From: Gammaproteobacteria bacterium
Lineage (GTDB): Bacteria; Pseudomonadota; Gammaproteobacteria; Pseudomonadales; UBA7434
Assembly (NCBI GenBank): GCA_024280785.1
Contig: JAJRPK010000034.1
Span: 1 to 8,587 of the forward strand
Length of the DNA: 8,587 nt
Direction of reading: 5' to 3'
The notes below the pieces were generated by a model that was given only the letters and a program-made list of their open reading frames with translations, was not told the origin of the DNA and searched no databases. How positions within the stretch are numbered: the stretch's first letter is position 1; every line of letters starts with the position of its first letter. Position numbers and translations under genes: made by a program. Positions 1 to 5,225 of this stretch are shown here, in pieces.

Positions 1-114
1 CTGAGCGAACCAGAGCAAATACTCTTCCGGTAAATCCAGGATGCAATGCCCTTGATACCGCCCAAAAGGGATTTCTATATTCGCGATATCTATCAAATCT
101 TTTTTTTCGATCAT
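1..114 (-). CDS. DUF3820 family protein, N-terminal part (gene runs off the window)
   Basis: The first 38 codons of a minus-strand gene are present; the rest lies outside the window. The visible residues contain IPFGRYQGHCILDLPEEYL followed by LWFA, the signature of the small DUF3820 family (also labelled putative quorum-sensing-regulated virulence factor), whose members are usually short cytoplasmic proteins of uncertain function. The ATG at 114 was chosen because the signature begins about 15 residues later, as is usual for the family. The only Shine-Dalgarno-like sequence, GGAG, is about 13 nt upstream, so initiation looks weak or coupled to gspD, whose stop codon lies 91 nt upstream on the same strand. 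No clear terminator separates the two genes. The family call is good; the function is unknown. Confidence 0.8.
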   Translation of the reverse strand, partial: MIEKKDLIDIANIEIPFGRYQGHCILDLPEEYLLWFAQ

Positions 115-205
115 GCTATCGTTTCAACTCCGCTTTTTATGGTTTTATTTTCAAGTTGAGCTAGGCCGAAGCGTCGAGTTTATTGCTGAATTTAAAAAAT
201 AATAT

Positions 206-2230
206 TTATTCTTCTTCTAAGACGCTGGCATTCTCCTCAACCAATGCCGCATTTTCATTTAACACTTCTGATAAAAGAGGAGGTGTGTACTTTGATCTTT
301 TGTGTTGATCGATTTGCATACGACGGATTTTGTTATAATTTTCTCTGGTCTTTTGATTGGCAAAATCTCTATCATCAATAATAGTTGATTTAATAAATAC
401 CATCAGATTTTGCTGTCTAACTGTTTCACTTGTACTTCTGAACAAAAAGCCAATCAAAGGAATATCACCTAATAAAGGTATCTTAGTGTGGTTTTTTGTT
501 CGTCTATTTTCGATCAAACCACCCAATACTAAAATCTCTCCATCATTAACTAACACGTGGGTTTTTATACTGCGCTTATCAGTCACTAAATCTTGAGCCG
601 CTTCAAGTTGTTCCTCACGCACAGATTCGACTTCTTGTTCAATTTCAAGCGTAATAGTTTTCTCTTTGCTTACCTTAGGTTTAATCTTTAAGGTGATACC
701 AATATCTTCACGCGTGATGGTCTGAAAAGGATTGCTGGTAGAGCTAGACACCGAAACTTGACTACCCGTAACAAACGGCACGTTGCTACCGACTAGAATT
801 TCCGCTTCTTGATTATCTAAAGTGATAATTGAGGGGGTGGACAATACATTATTGTTACTATCGGTGGCTATGGCTCGAAGAAGCGCCCGCAAGCTACCGT
901 TTCTGAAGAAGCCCCAATTCAAACCGGACTGAACTAAAGCCGATGCAGGATTTTCACCAAATGCTAATGAGGAAGCCCCCGACGACAACAGGTTAGCGCT
1001 GCTTATTCCACCGCTTGGTGACGGGTTGGTGGCCCATAAGACCTCCAAACTCCGCGAAAAGGACTCCGAAACTTCGACAATTACGGCTTCAATTAAGACT
1101 TGCGAGCGCTTTATATCCAGTTTCGCAATAACGTGCTCGACGGTTTCTAGAATGGCGGGCGGGGCGGTTATAATTAATGCATTCGTGCTCTCGGAGGCTT
1201 CGATACTGATGTCAGCGCCACTAAGGCCAATATTTTTTTGTTCGTCTTTAATCGAACCGGTCACACCTTCGAGAATAGGTTTAAGGTCTTTGGCATCGAT
1301 ATAGTTTAAATAAATGACTTTTGTATTGCCGCTACCTTGAAAAGGTTTGTCAAGCTTGGCAATAAGATTGCGAATATGTGTGCGCTGTGACTGACCACCC
1401 GACATTAAAATACTATTTGATCGTTTATCGCTAGCGAACACAACACCGGTTTTATTGCTTATTCCACCCGAAGATTTTGATTTTACCAAGGGTTCGATGA
1501 CCTTAATAACGTCTTCGGCGGTCGCATGTTTTAATAAAATTACTTCAATATCGAGACTGCCTGTGGCATCAATATGCTTAATCAACTGCGACAAACGATT
1601 GATGTTGTTGGCGCGATCCGCGATTACTATACTGTTACTACTAGGGAAAGCCCCTAAATGCCCAGTCTGCGGTACTAACGGACGAAGTATAGTAACAACT
1701 TCATTGGCCGAGATATTGTTTACCTTTATAACGTGTAAAACCAGTTCCGCGCCGTCTTGTTCAGAATCGCTAAATGACTGGATAATGGGCAGCCCCGCCG
1801 ATCTCGCCTGTGCGTTGGGAATGATCTTTACATTGTTACCAGACTCAATGGCAGCAAAGCCATAAACGTCCAGAGCCGTAAGAAAAACCTGGTAAGCTTC
1901 GTCCATAGTCATAGGTTGACTGGATAGGACTGACAATCGACCTTTAACACGAGGATCGATAATAAAGTTTTTATTAGTTTGTTCAGCGACCCATTGAATA
2001 ACCGTGCGGATATCCGCGTTATTCATGTTAATGCGAACTTTTTCTTGATCGGAACTCTGTGCAAGCACCGAATTAGGCGCAACGGATAATAGCAGTAAGA
2101 TGACGAAAACCAATGGCCCAAATAAGCGGCATAGAGTCTTACCCGTGGATAATCTATAGGCTTTACCGGCCGCATTGCAGCTGAACATTGCAAATAAGCC
2201 TGGTCGATATAATGATTTGTCGTTATTCAT
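206..2230 (-). CDS. gspD: Type II secretion system secretin GspD
   Basis: Outer-membrane secretin that multimerises into the channel through which folded exoproteins leave the periplasm. The 674-aa length fits the family. Residues 36-57 form a hydrophobic signal-peptide core ending VLA|QSS, with an unusually long cytoplasmic leader of about 35 residues; Met15 is an alternative start and neither start has a good Shine-Dalgarno sequence. The N0 domain covers about 65-137 (VRINMNNADIRTVIQWV), the N1, N2 and N3 repeats about 160-375, and the secretin barrel about 376-617. Hallmarks are VLSTPSIITLDNQEAEILVG (462-481), the VPFVTGS gate segment (484-490) and VLGGLIENRR with KIPLLGDIPLIGFLF (568-597). 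The tail (618-674) is charged, with a pilotin-type S-domain possible but not recognisable. It is unusually placed: gspC is not upstream and gspE is not directly downstream; DUF3820 follows instead. Confidence 0.97.
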   Translation of the reverse strand: MNNDKSLYRPGLFAMFSCNAAGKAYRLSTGKTLCRLFGPLVFVILLLLSVAPNSVLAQSSDQEKVRINMNNADIRTVIQWVAEQTNKNFIIDPRVKGRLSVLSSQPMTMDEAYQVFLTALDVYGFAAIESGNNVKIIPNAQARSAGLPIIQSFSDSEQDGAELVLHVIKVNNISANEVVTILRPLVPQTGHLGAFPSSNSIVIADRANNINRLSQLIKHIDATGSLDIEVILLKHATAEDVIKVIEPLVKSKSSGGISNKTGVVFASDKRSNSILMSGGQSQRTHIRNLIAKLDKPFQGSGNTKVIYLNYIDAKDLKPILEGVTGSIKDEQKNIGLSGADISIEASESTNALIITAPPAILETVEHVIAKLDIKRSQVLIEAVIVEVSESFSRSLEVLWATNPSPSGGISSANLLSSGASSLAFGENPASALVQSGLNWGFFRNGSLRALLRAIATDSNNNVLSTPSIITLDNQEAEILVGSNVPFVTGSQVSVSSSTSNPFQTITREDIGITLKIKPKVSKEKTITLEIEQEVESVREEQLEAAQDLVTDKRSIKTHVLVNDGEILVLGGLIENRRTKNHTKIPLLGDIPLIGFLFRSTSETVRQQNLMVFIKSTIIDDRDFANQKTRENYNKIRRMQIDQHKRSKYTPPLLSEVLNENAALVEENASVLEEE

Positions 2231-2273
2231 TTCAGCTGAAACTCGGCAACGTATTAGCGCGAAACTGAATGAG

Positions 2274-2302
2274 GATATAATTGAACAAGTGCATCAAGTA
2301 AA
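2274..2302 (-). promoter_or_regulatory. Possible gspD promoter
   Basis: On the minus strand TTTACT (2297-2302, 4/6 to the -35 consensus) is followed after exactly 17 nt by TATATC (2274-2279, 4/6 to the -10 consensus), ending 43 bp before the gspD start codon. Both boxes are mediocre and the region is AT-rich, so chance is a real alternative. Confidence 0.25.
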
Positions 2303-2591
2303 GACCATTAAAACCAAAAATAAGTCGCTTAAATCCATAGATCAAAACGGGATTACATCCATCCAGAGGCCTAATAACCAGCAACGAAGCTCTAAAAAGC
2401 GCGCAATGGGATTCCTATATAGAGAATAGCGTTGATTATTTAAATTTCAACAACTTAGGGATGATACCTTTTTTAACTTCAAAGGGCATTAGGATACAGT
2501 CCAAATGGTGAAATAGCCCAGAATAGATGGGTCGCTTACTTCCTAGGTATGGCAAATCAAGAGCTGTAGACGTTGGATAAATTAGAGTTAC

Positions 2592-2619
2592 TGTGCGCAT
2601 AATGTATACAATGGTAAGC
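2592..2619 (+). other. dif: dif-like XerC/XerD recombination site, probable attL of the element
   Basis: Aligned with the 28-bp Escherichia coli dif, the XerC arm is TGTGCGCATAA (10 of 11 match GGTGCGCATAA), the central hexamer is TGTATA (6 of 6), and the XerD arm is CAATGGTAAGC (6 of 11 match TTATGTTAAAT), giving 22 of 28. The good arm faces the chromosomal gspD side and the degenerate arm faces the phage genes. This asymmetry is expected if XerC-mediated exchange joined a chromosomal XerC arm to a phage-borne half-site. No integrase gene is visible between this site and the end of the window, consistent with use of host Xer recombinases. Alternatives are a species-specific dif without integration, or chance, which is unlikely for 16 of 17 consecutive positions. 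Confidence 0.75.
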
Positions 2620-2737
2620 ACAAAAAATAAGCAATCGGGTTAAATATCAAACATTTAGAGCTAAAAAGACATGCCGCTTATGATTATTCGATCTAAGCCA
2701 TTAAAATCTAAGTAAAATCAACCACTTATAAACATTT

Positions 2738-2746
2738 TTATCCACA
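2738..2746 (+). promoter_or_regulatory. Perfect DnaA box downstream of the repressor gene
   Basis: TTATCCACA, identical to the high-affinity E. coli DnaA box, lies 5 bp beyond the repressor stop codon. A second perfect copy in opposite orientation lies at 3037-3045, so the pair brackets the repressor gene. Confidence 0.5.
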
Positions 2747-2750
2747 ATCG

Positions 2751-3035
2751 TCAGGCGGCGGATTCGTCCGGCAGGTTTTCGGCCAGCGTTTGCCAGAACG
2801 ATCTGGCTTCGTCGGTTTTTTCTTTTTCGTACATCGAGCAGGCCACAACATACGCTTCGGGTAGTGATAGTAGTCGCGCACACTTGACTGCATTTATTGT
2901 GCTGAATGACCGCTTTTTATTGACCCAATCGCACGATGTTTGCTTACTGACTTTCATCAGTTTGGCTAAACCATAGGCGGATGGTTTTTGATAGCGCCTT
3001 TGTACAAGGCGGCAGAGCTGAAAGGTGGTGTGCAT
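2751..3035 (-). CDS. Small phage repressor-like HTH protein
   Basis: A 94-aa protein read from the ATG at 3035. Residues about 18-45 (KPSAYGLAKLMKVSKQTSCD and on) look like a helix-turn-helix in which an Ala-Lys helix and a Ser-Lys-Gln recognition helix are followed by W-N-K-K-R-S-F. The C-terminal half (INAVKCARLLSLPEAYVVAC, then EARSFWQTLA) matches the pattern of the small Cro/CI-like, DUF3693-type repressors common in filamentous and other small prophages. An upstream in-frame ATG at 3080 would add 15 residues, but its only AAGG sequence touches the start codon. From 3035, GGAAG lies 10 nt upstream and the distance to the HTH suits the family. It is divergent from the phage operon, so it probably controls that operon and itself through the repeats at 3036-3216. 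The exact family is inferred by pattern. Confidence 0.7.
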   Translation of the reverse strand: MHTTFQLCRLVQRRYQKPSAYGLAKLMKVSKQTSCDWVNKKRSFSTINAVKCARLLSLPEAYVVACSMYEKEKTDEARSFWQTLAENLPDESAA

Positions 3036-3036
3036 G

Positions 3037-3045
3037 TGTGGATAA
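3037..3045 (-). promoter_or_regulatory. Perfect DnaA box at the repressor gene start
   Basis: TGTGGATAA, the reverse complement of TTATCCACA, begins 2 bp upstream of the chosen repressor ATG and shares its last base with the 11-bp repeat ACTTCCAAGGG. DnaA or a phage protein binding here would cover the repressor translation start and possibly its promoter-proximal DNA. Confidence 0.5.
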
Positions 3046-3063
3046 CTTCCAAGGGAATCGACG
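3045..3063 (+). repeat. Repeat unit A: ACTTCCAAGGG plus AATCGACG
   Basis: ACTTCCAAGGG (3045-3055) is followed directly by AATCGACG (3056-3063). Both words recur exactly once more in the divergent region, in the reverse order (AATCGACG at 3154-3161, ACTTCCAAGGG at 3166-3176), and an inverted relative of the first, CTTGGAAAGT, lies at 3207-3216. Their confinement to the repressor/operon control region suggests operators. Confidence 0.5.
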
Positions 3064-3112
3064 CGCGAACCATAACTCATCCTTCGATTGAGTGCAAAAC
3101 GGTCTGAGTAGC

Positions 3113-3141
3113 TGGACTGGTTAGAGTAATCGGACTATATT
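3113..3141 (+). promoter_or_regulatory. Possible rightward promoter of the phage operon
   Basis: TGGACT (3113-3118, 4/6) and TATATT (3136-3141, 5/6) are separated by 17 nt and point toward the first operon gene. Transcription would start near 3148, at the foot of the first hairpin, so the mRNA would begin with a strongly structured leader of about 90 nt. On the opposite strand TTGACG (3150-3155, 5/6 to a -35) could serve the repressor, though its -10 partner is poor. Neither has been tested. Confidence 0.35.
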
Positions 3142-3148
3142 TCTCCCG

Positions 3149-3162
3149 CCGTCAATCGACGG
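3149..3162 (+). repeat. Small hairpin in the divergent control region
   Basis: CCGTC, AATC, GACGG: a perfect 5-bp stem with a 4-nt loop. It contains one copy of the AATCGACG repeat and sits at the predicted 5' end of the operon transcript, next to the larger hairpin. It may be an operator half-pair, a leader RNA stem, or part of a single-stranded DNA structure. Confidence 0.55.
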
Positions 3163-3165
3163 TGT

Positions 3166-3216
3166 ACTTCCAAGGGTACGGCCAGCTCCGTTCGCGGTGC
3201 TGGCCACTTGGAAAGT
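3166..3216 (+). repeat. Long three-tier hairpin capped by a TTCG tetraloop
   Basis: Three nested stems are visible. The outer stem pairs ACTTCCAAG (3166-3174) with CTTGGAAAGT (3207-3216, one bulged A). The middle stem pairs GGCCAGC (3180-3186) with GCTGGCC (3199-3205). The inner stem pairs CCG (3188-3190) with CGG (3195-3197) around TTCG. A 5-versus-1 internal loop and a T/T mismatch separate the tiers. The C(UUCG)G cap is the classic extra-stable RNA tetraloop. It ends 10 nt before the Shine-Dalgarno sequence of the first operon gene. It could be an RNA leader controlling expression, a replication or packaging hairpin of a rolling-circle genome, or an operator cluster. Confidence 0.75.
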
Positions 3217-3238
3217 ATTCACTCTTGGAGGGTTTGGT

Positions 3239-3565
3239 ATGTCATCAAATAAACGAAACATAGTCAGTTTTATGCAAAAGCGGGAGGTTGCCGCTTGGAT
3301 AGAGGCCAATATAGGCATCTTTGAAGGGGTTGGTTTCGGTGAATTGGCGATTCTTGCCAATGATAAATTTAACTTTGGGTTCGAAATAGCTGGTGGTTCT
3401 CTTTGGCATATTGTTACGGATATAGGTTTGGGCGATCGCATTAAAAAGGGCTTAGGTAGCGCTGTTTGTGATAAGAATAATCGGTTGGATTTTCTTGAAG
3501 AAAGAATACAGTTTTTAGAGGTGGAACTAGGGGTCAATAAGCTTTTGGTTGGGAACGTGCCGTGA
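3239..3565 (+). CDS. Hypothetical phage protein, possible HTH plus coiled coil
   Basis: A 108-aa protein and the first gene of the rightward operon. The ATG at 3239 is set by an excellent Shine-Dalgarno sequence, GGAGGG, 6 nt upstream; a GTG at 3197 in the same frame lies inside the hairpin and is unlikely. Residues 15-62 read as a helix, a helix, a short beta-like stretch and a helix (REVAAWIEANIG, FGELAILANDKF, GGSLWHIVTDIG), reminiscent of small winged-helix phage regulators. Residues about 80-104 (NRLDFLEERIQFLEVELGV) form a likely coiled coil. I do not recognise a named family. Its position just after the control region and its DNA-binding-like layout suggest an early regulator; this is inference. 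Its stop overlaps the next start (GTGA). Confidence 0.75.
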   Translation: MSSNKRNIVSFMQKREVAAWIEANIGIFEGVGFGELAILANDKFNFGFEIAGGSLWHIVTDIGLGDRIKKGLGSAVCDKNNRLDFLEERIQFLEVELGVNKLLVGNVP

Positions 3566-3861
3566 GCATTAAGCGGCGCTCTTTAGAGTCGATGTTAGAA
3601 CTACCATCGGTGGCCGGTCAGCATTGGGATCGGCTACACAAACAAATTCAGTGGGCGTTATTGCAGGACGCGGGTGCAGAGTGTTTGCCTCGCGTTAGAT
3701 ATCAATCGCTAGGGCGTCAAAATTCAGATGCGCTTTTAGGGTTGTATCAATGGGCGCATATACCTGAAATATTGCAGCGGCGTTTGATTGTGGCGTGGCA
3801 AGGCTATATCGAAATGACGGCGAACGCGGTCGATTCGTGGCCAGAGGTAACAGGCGCATGA
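3562..3861 (+). CDS. Hypothetical phage protein
   Basis: A 99-aa protein starting at a GTG that overlaps the previous stop as GTGA, so it is probably translated by coupling; no independent Shine-Dalgarno sequence is obvious. It is mostly helical and amphipathic in appearance, rich in Trp, Gln and Arg (HWDRLHKQIQWALLQDAG, then ILQRRLIVAWQGYIEM), with no signal peptide, membrane segment or cysteine cluster. No family is recognised. It lies between a likely regulator and the holin. Its ATGA overlap with the holin start supports it as a real gene. Confidence 0.75.
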   Translation: MSIKRRSLESMLELPSVAGQHWDRLHKQIQWALLQDAGAECLPRVRYQSLGRQNSDALLGLYQWAHIPEILQRRLIVAWQGYIEMTANAVDSWPEVTGA

Positions 3862-4247
3862 ATCTACTTGCGAGTTTATTCGGTTCAAATAAGCAGGTTG
3901 CAAAAGTAACGAGCGCGGTGATTAAAGCCGGTGACGCGATGTTTTTTACCAAAGAAGAAAAGTCGCAAGCCTCAATGAAACGGTTAGAGTTCGTTTTGAA
4001 GTTTCATCAAGCCACTAGCGGATCGAATGTTGCTCGGCGGCTTATTGCGGTCATGGTCGTGGCTGTTTTCTTATTGTTAATCGTTATCACGGCGGGGCTA
4101 ATTGCTTTTGATGCGTCCAGCGCGGGCGCTATGAAGGTGTTTATTGTTGACGCGCTGGGCGAGTCAGTGAGAGTCATTATCGGCTTTTATTTCACGGCGG
4201 GCATTGTGAATCGCGTTGCAGAAGGGGTGGAAAAGTGGAAAAAGTAA
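3858..4247 (+). CDS. Holin, 3TM (GTA-type) family
   Basis: A 129-aa membrane protein. The pattern KAGDAMFFTKEEKSQASMKR, a region LEFVLKFHQATSGSNVARRL, and strong hydrophobic segments is characteristic of the holin-of-3TMs family first named from gene transfer agents. Two clear membrane segments are visible, about 61-84 and about 103-119; a third is not obvious. Holins form inner-membrane pores that trigger lysis. The ATG at 3858 overlaps the upstream stop (ATGA); AGAGG lies about 10 nt upstream. A longer frame begins at 3795 inside the previous gene but lacks family character. No endolysin is recognisable next to it, which is odd if it acts alone in lysis. Confidence 0.75.
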   Translation: MNLLASLFGSNKQVAKVTSAVIKAGDAMFFTKEEKSQASMKRLEFVLKFHQATSGSNVARRLIAVMVVAVFLLLIVITAGLIAFDASSAGAMKVFIVDALGESVRVIIGFYFTAGIVNRVAEGVEKWKK

Positions 4248-4333
4248 ATAGATTCAATACCAATTTGGTCGCGTCCGTTGTCACGGTTGGCGTGGCGCTG
4301 TTGTTTTCAGTGATTATGGTTTCGGCGATCTGA
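4235..4333 (+). CDS. Tiny single-pass membrane protein (32 aa)
   Basis: A GTG-initiated small gene that overlaps the end of the holin gene by 13 nt and the start of the methyltransferase gene by one base (TGATG). It has a strong Shine-Dalgarno sequence, AAGGGG at 4222-4227, with suitable spacing. The peptide starts MEKVNRFNTN, followed by an uninterrupted hydrophobic stretch of about 20 residues (LVASVVTVGVALLFSVIMVS) to the C-terminus, a type I or tail-anchored membrane peptide. It could be a holin partner or antiholin-like lysis peptide, or a small virion membrane protein. There is no family match to rely on. The overlap on both sides and the good ribosome binding site are the main reasons to believe it. 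Confidence 0.5.
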   Translation: MEKVNRFNTNLVASVVTVGVALLFSVIMVSAI

Positions 4334-4884
4334 TGAAGGTTTTGGTGGCGTGTGAGTATAGCGGTATCGTTCGTGATGCGTTTATCGCCAAAGGGCACGA
4401 AGCAATTAGTTGTGATTTGCTTGAGACGGACAGGCCTGGTCCTCATTACCAGGGAGACGTTCGAGAGTTGTTGAATTACCCTTTTGATTTGATGATAGCT
4501 CACCCGCCTTGTACAGATTTGTCGGTGAGTGGGGCAAGGTATTTTGAGCGCAAAAAAATGAATGGCAGTCAGTACGCGAGCGCGTCTTTTTTTATGCAGC
4601 TTATAAAGTCAGGAATTCCAAAAATTGCTGTAGAAAATCCGGTGTGCATTATGTCCAGTCTTTATAGGAAGCCGGATCAAATTGTCCAGCCCTGGTATTT
4701 TGGGCATGGGGAAACTAAGGCGACCTGTCTTTGGCTTACGAAGTTGCCGAATCTTAGACCGACAAAGGTAGTAGAAGGTCGGGAGGCTCGGATTCACAAA
4801 ATGCCGCCAAGCAAAGACAGGTGGAAGTTGCGGAGTATTACTTATCAAGGCCTGGCAGATGCTATGGCCGATCAGTGGAGTTGA
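4333..4884 (+). CDS. Short cytosine-C5 DNA methyltransferase-like protein
   Basis: A 183-aa protein of a type common in phages. The SAM-binding motif I is VACEYSG (5-11) followed by VRDAF, SCDLL and GDV; the motif IV region IAHPPCTDL places the catalytic cysteine at Cys60; motif VI is the ENP triplet at 101-103. The tail has WYFGHGETKATCLWL, HKMPPSKDRWK and YQGLADAMADQW. Full bacterial enzymes are 300 aa or more with a target-recognition domain and a QxRxR motif, which are absent here. It is either a minimal enzyme, one working with a partner, or a protein with another use of the fold. The start overlaps the 32-aa gene stop as TGATG. No restriction gene is adjacent, so a protective or regulatory role is likelier than restriction-modification. 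Confidence 0.8.
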   Translation: MKVLVACEYSGIVRDAFIAKGHEAISCDLLETDRPGPHYQGDVRELLNYPFDLMIAHPPCTDLSVSGARYFERKKMNGSQYASASFFMQLIKSGIPKIAVENPVCIMSSLYRKPDQIVQPWYFGHGETKATCLWLTKLPNLRPTKVVEGREARIHKMPPSKDRWKLRSITYQGLADAMADQWS

Positions 4885-4886
4885 AT

Positions 4887-5225
4887 ATGGGGTATTTGAT
4901 ATTGATTGTATTGGCTCTGTTGGTGATTCAATTCGGGTCGATGCGATTAGAGAAATTTTATATCAGGGTCGGTATTTTCCCGTGGTTGTTTCGGTTAATG
5001 CCGAATAAGCCGCTTGCGATCACGCTATATCCGTTTATTTTGTTCCGCGATAAAAGCGCGCAAAAGTTGTTAATGGATCACGAAATGAGGCATATCCGGC
5101 AAATTAGAAAAAAGGGGGTTGTTGTTTTTTACGTGAAGTATTTATATTTCAATATTCGTTACGGGTATGAAAATAATCCTTTAGAAATTGAGGCGCGGAA
5201 GCATTCTGGAAGGGGTGAAAAGTGA
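4887..5225 (+). CDS. Membrane-anchored HExxH (zincin-like) mini-protein
   Basis: A 112-aa protein. Residues 2-17 are hydrophobic (GYLILIVLALLVIQFG), giving an N-terminal anchor. HEMRH at 65-69 fits the zinc-binding HExxH motif, and NPLEIEAR (97-104) offers a glutamate as possible third ligand, as in gluzincin-type peptidases. A second aromatic stretch (FYVKYLYFNIRY, 81-92) lies between them. Small zincin-like proteins with this layout occur among uncharacterised phage genes; peptidase activity is inferred only. The ATG at 4887 has GGAG 6 nt upstream and follows the methyltransferase stop after 2 nt; an in-frame TTG at 4881 is an alternative. Its stop overlaps the next GTG (GTGA). Confidence 0.75.
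   Translation: MGYLILIVLALLVIQFGSMRLEKFYIRVGIFPWLFRLMPNKPLAITLYPFILFRDKSAQKLLMDHEMRHIRQIRKKGVVVFYVKYLYFNIRYGYENNPLEIEARKHSGRGEK

Larger units (their letters stand above)
2231..2750. other. Gene-free junction between chromosome and element
   Basis: About 520 bp without a credible gene. It holds the possible gspD promoter near 2274-2302, the dif/att-like site at 2592-2619 and a DnaA box at 2738-2746, each listed separately. Two short reading frames cross it (plus 2175-2429 and minus 2436-2621). One lies antisense over the gspD start and the other is built across the dif-like site; neither has recognisable protein character or a convincing ribosome binding site. The stretch 2620-2737 is AT-rich and I see no strong hairpin terminator in it for the repressor gene. 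Confidence 0.7.

Noticed and set aside
115..205. AT-rich gap between gspD and DUF3820 as terminator or promoter
   Set aside because: Only a short inverted pair (CAACT/AGTTG with a long loop) and no convincing -35/-10 pair or stem with T-run.
1026..1865. Plus-strand frames within gspD
   Set aside because: They lie wholly antisense to conserved N1-N3 and secretin domains.
2147..2155. CGTGGATAA, a near DnaA box inside gspD
   Set aside because: One mismatch to the consensus and inside a conserved coding region; isolated from the perfect pair.
2175..2429. 84-aa plus-strand frame over the gspD start
   Set aside because: Antisense to the gspD signal-peptide region, low-complexity polar composition (Lys, Asn, Gln), no good ribosome binding site, no family character.
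2436..2621. 61-aa minus-strand frame covering the dif-like site
   Set aside because: Its first codons are the recombination site itself; no ribosome binding site or recognisable domain.
3033..3073. Alternative ATG at 3073 (minus strand) with a good AAGGA site
   Set aside because: It opens a different frame of about 35 codons with no protein character; the repressor frame has a clear HTH. It could only be a leader peptide, which I cannot support.
3121..3537. 138-aa minus-strand frame opposite the first operon gene
   Set aside because: Covers the hairpin region and the sense gene; the sense gene has a strong ribosome binding site and coupled stop, the antisense product is low-complexity.
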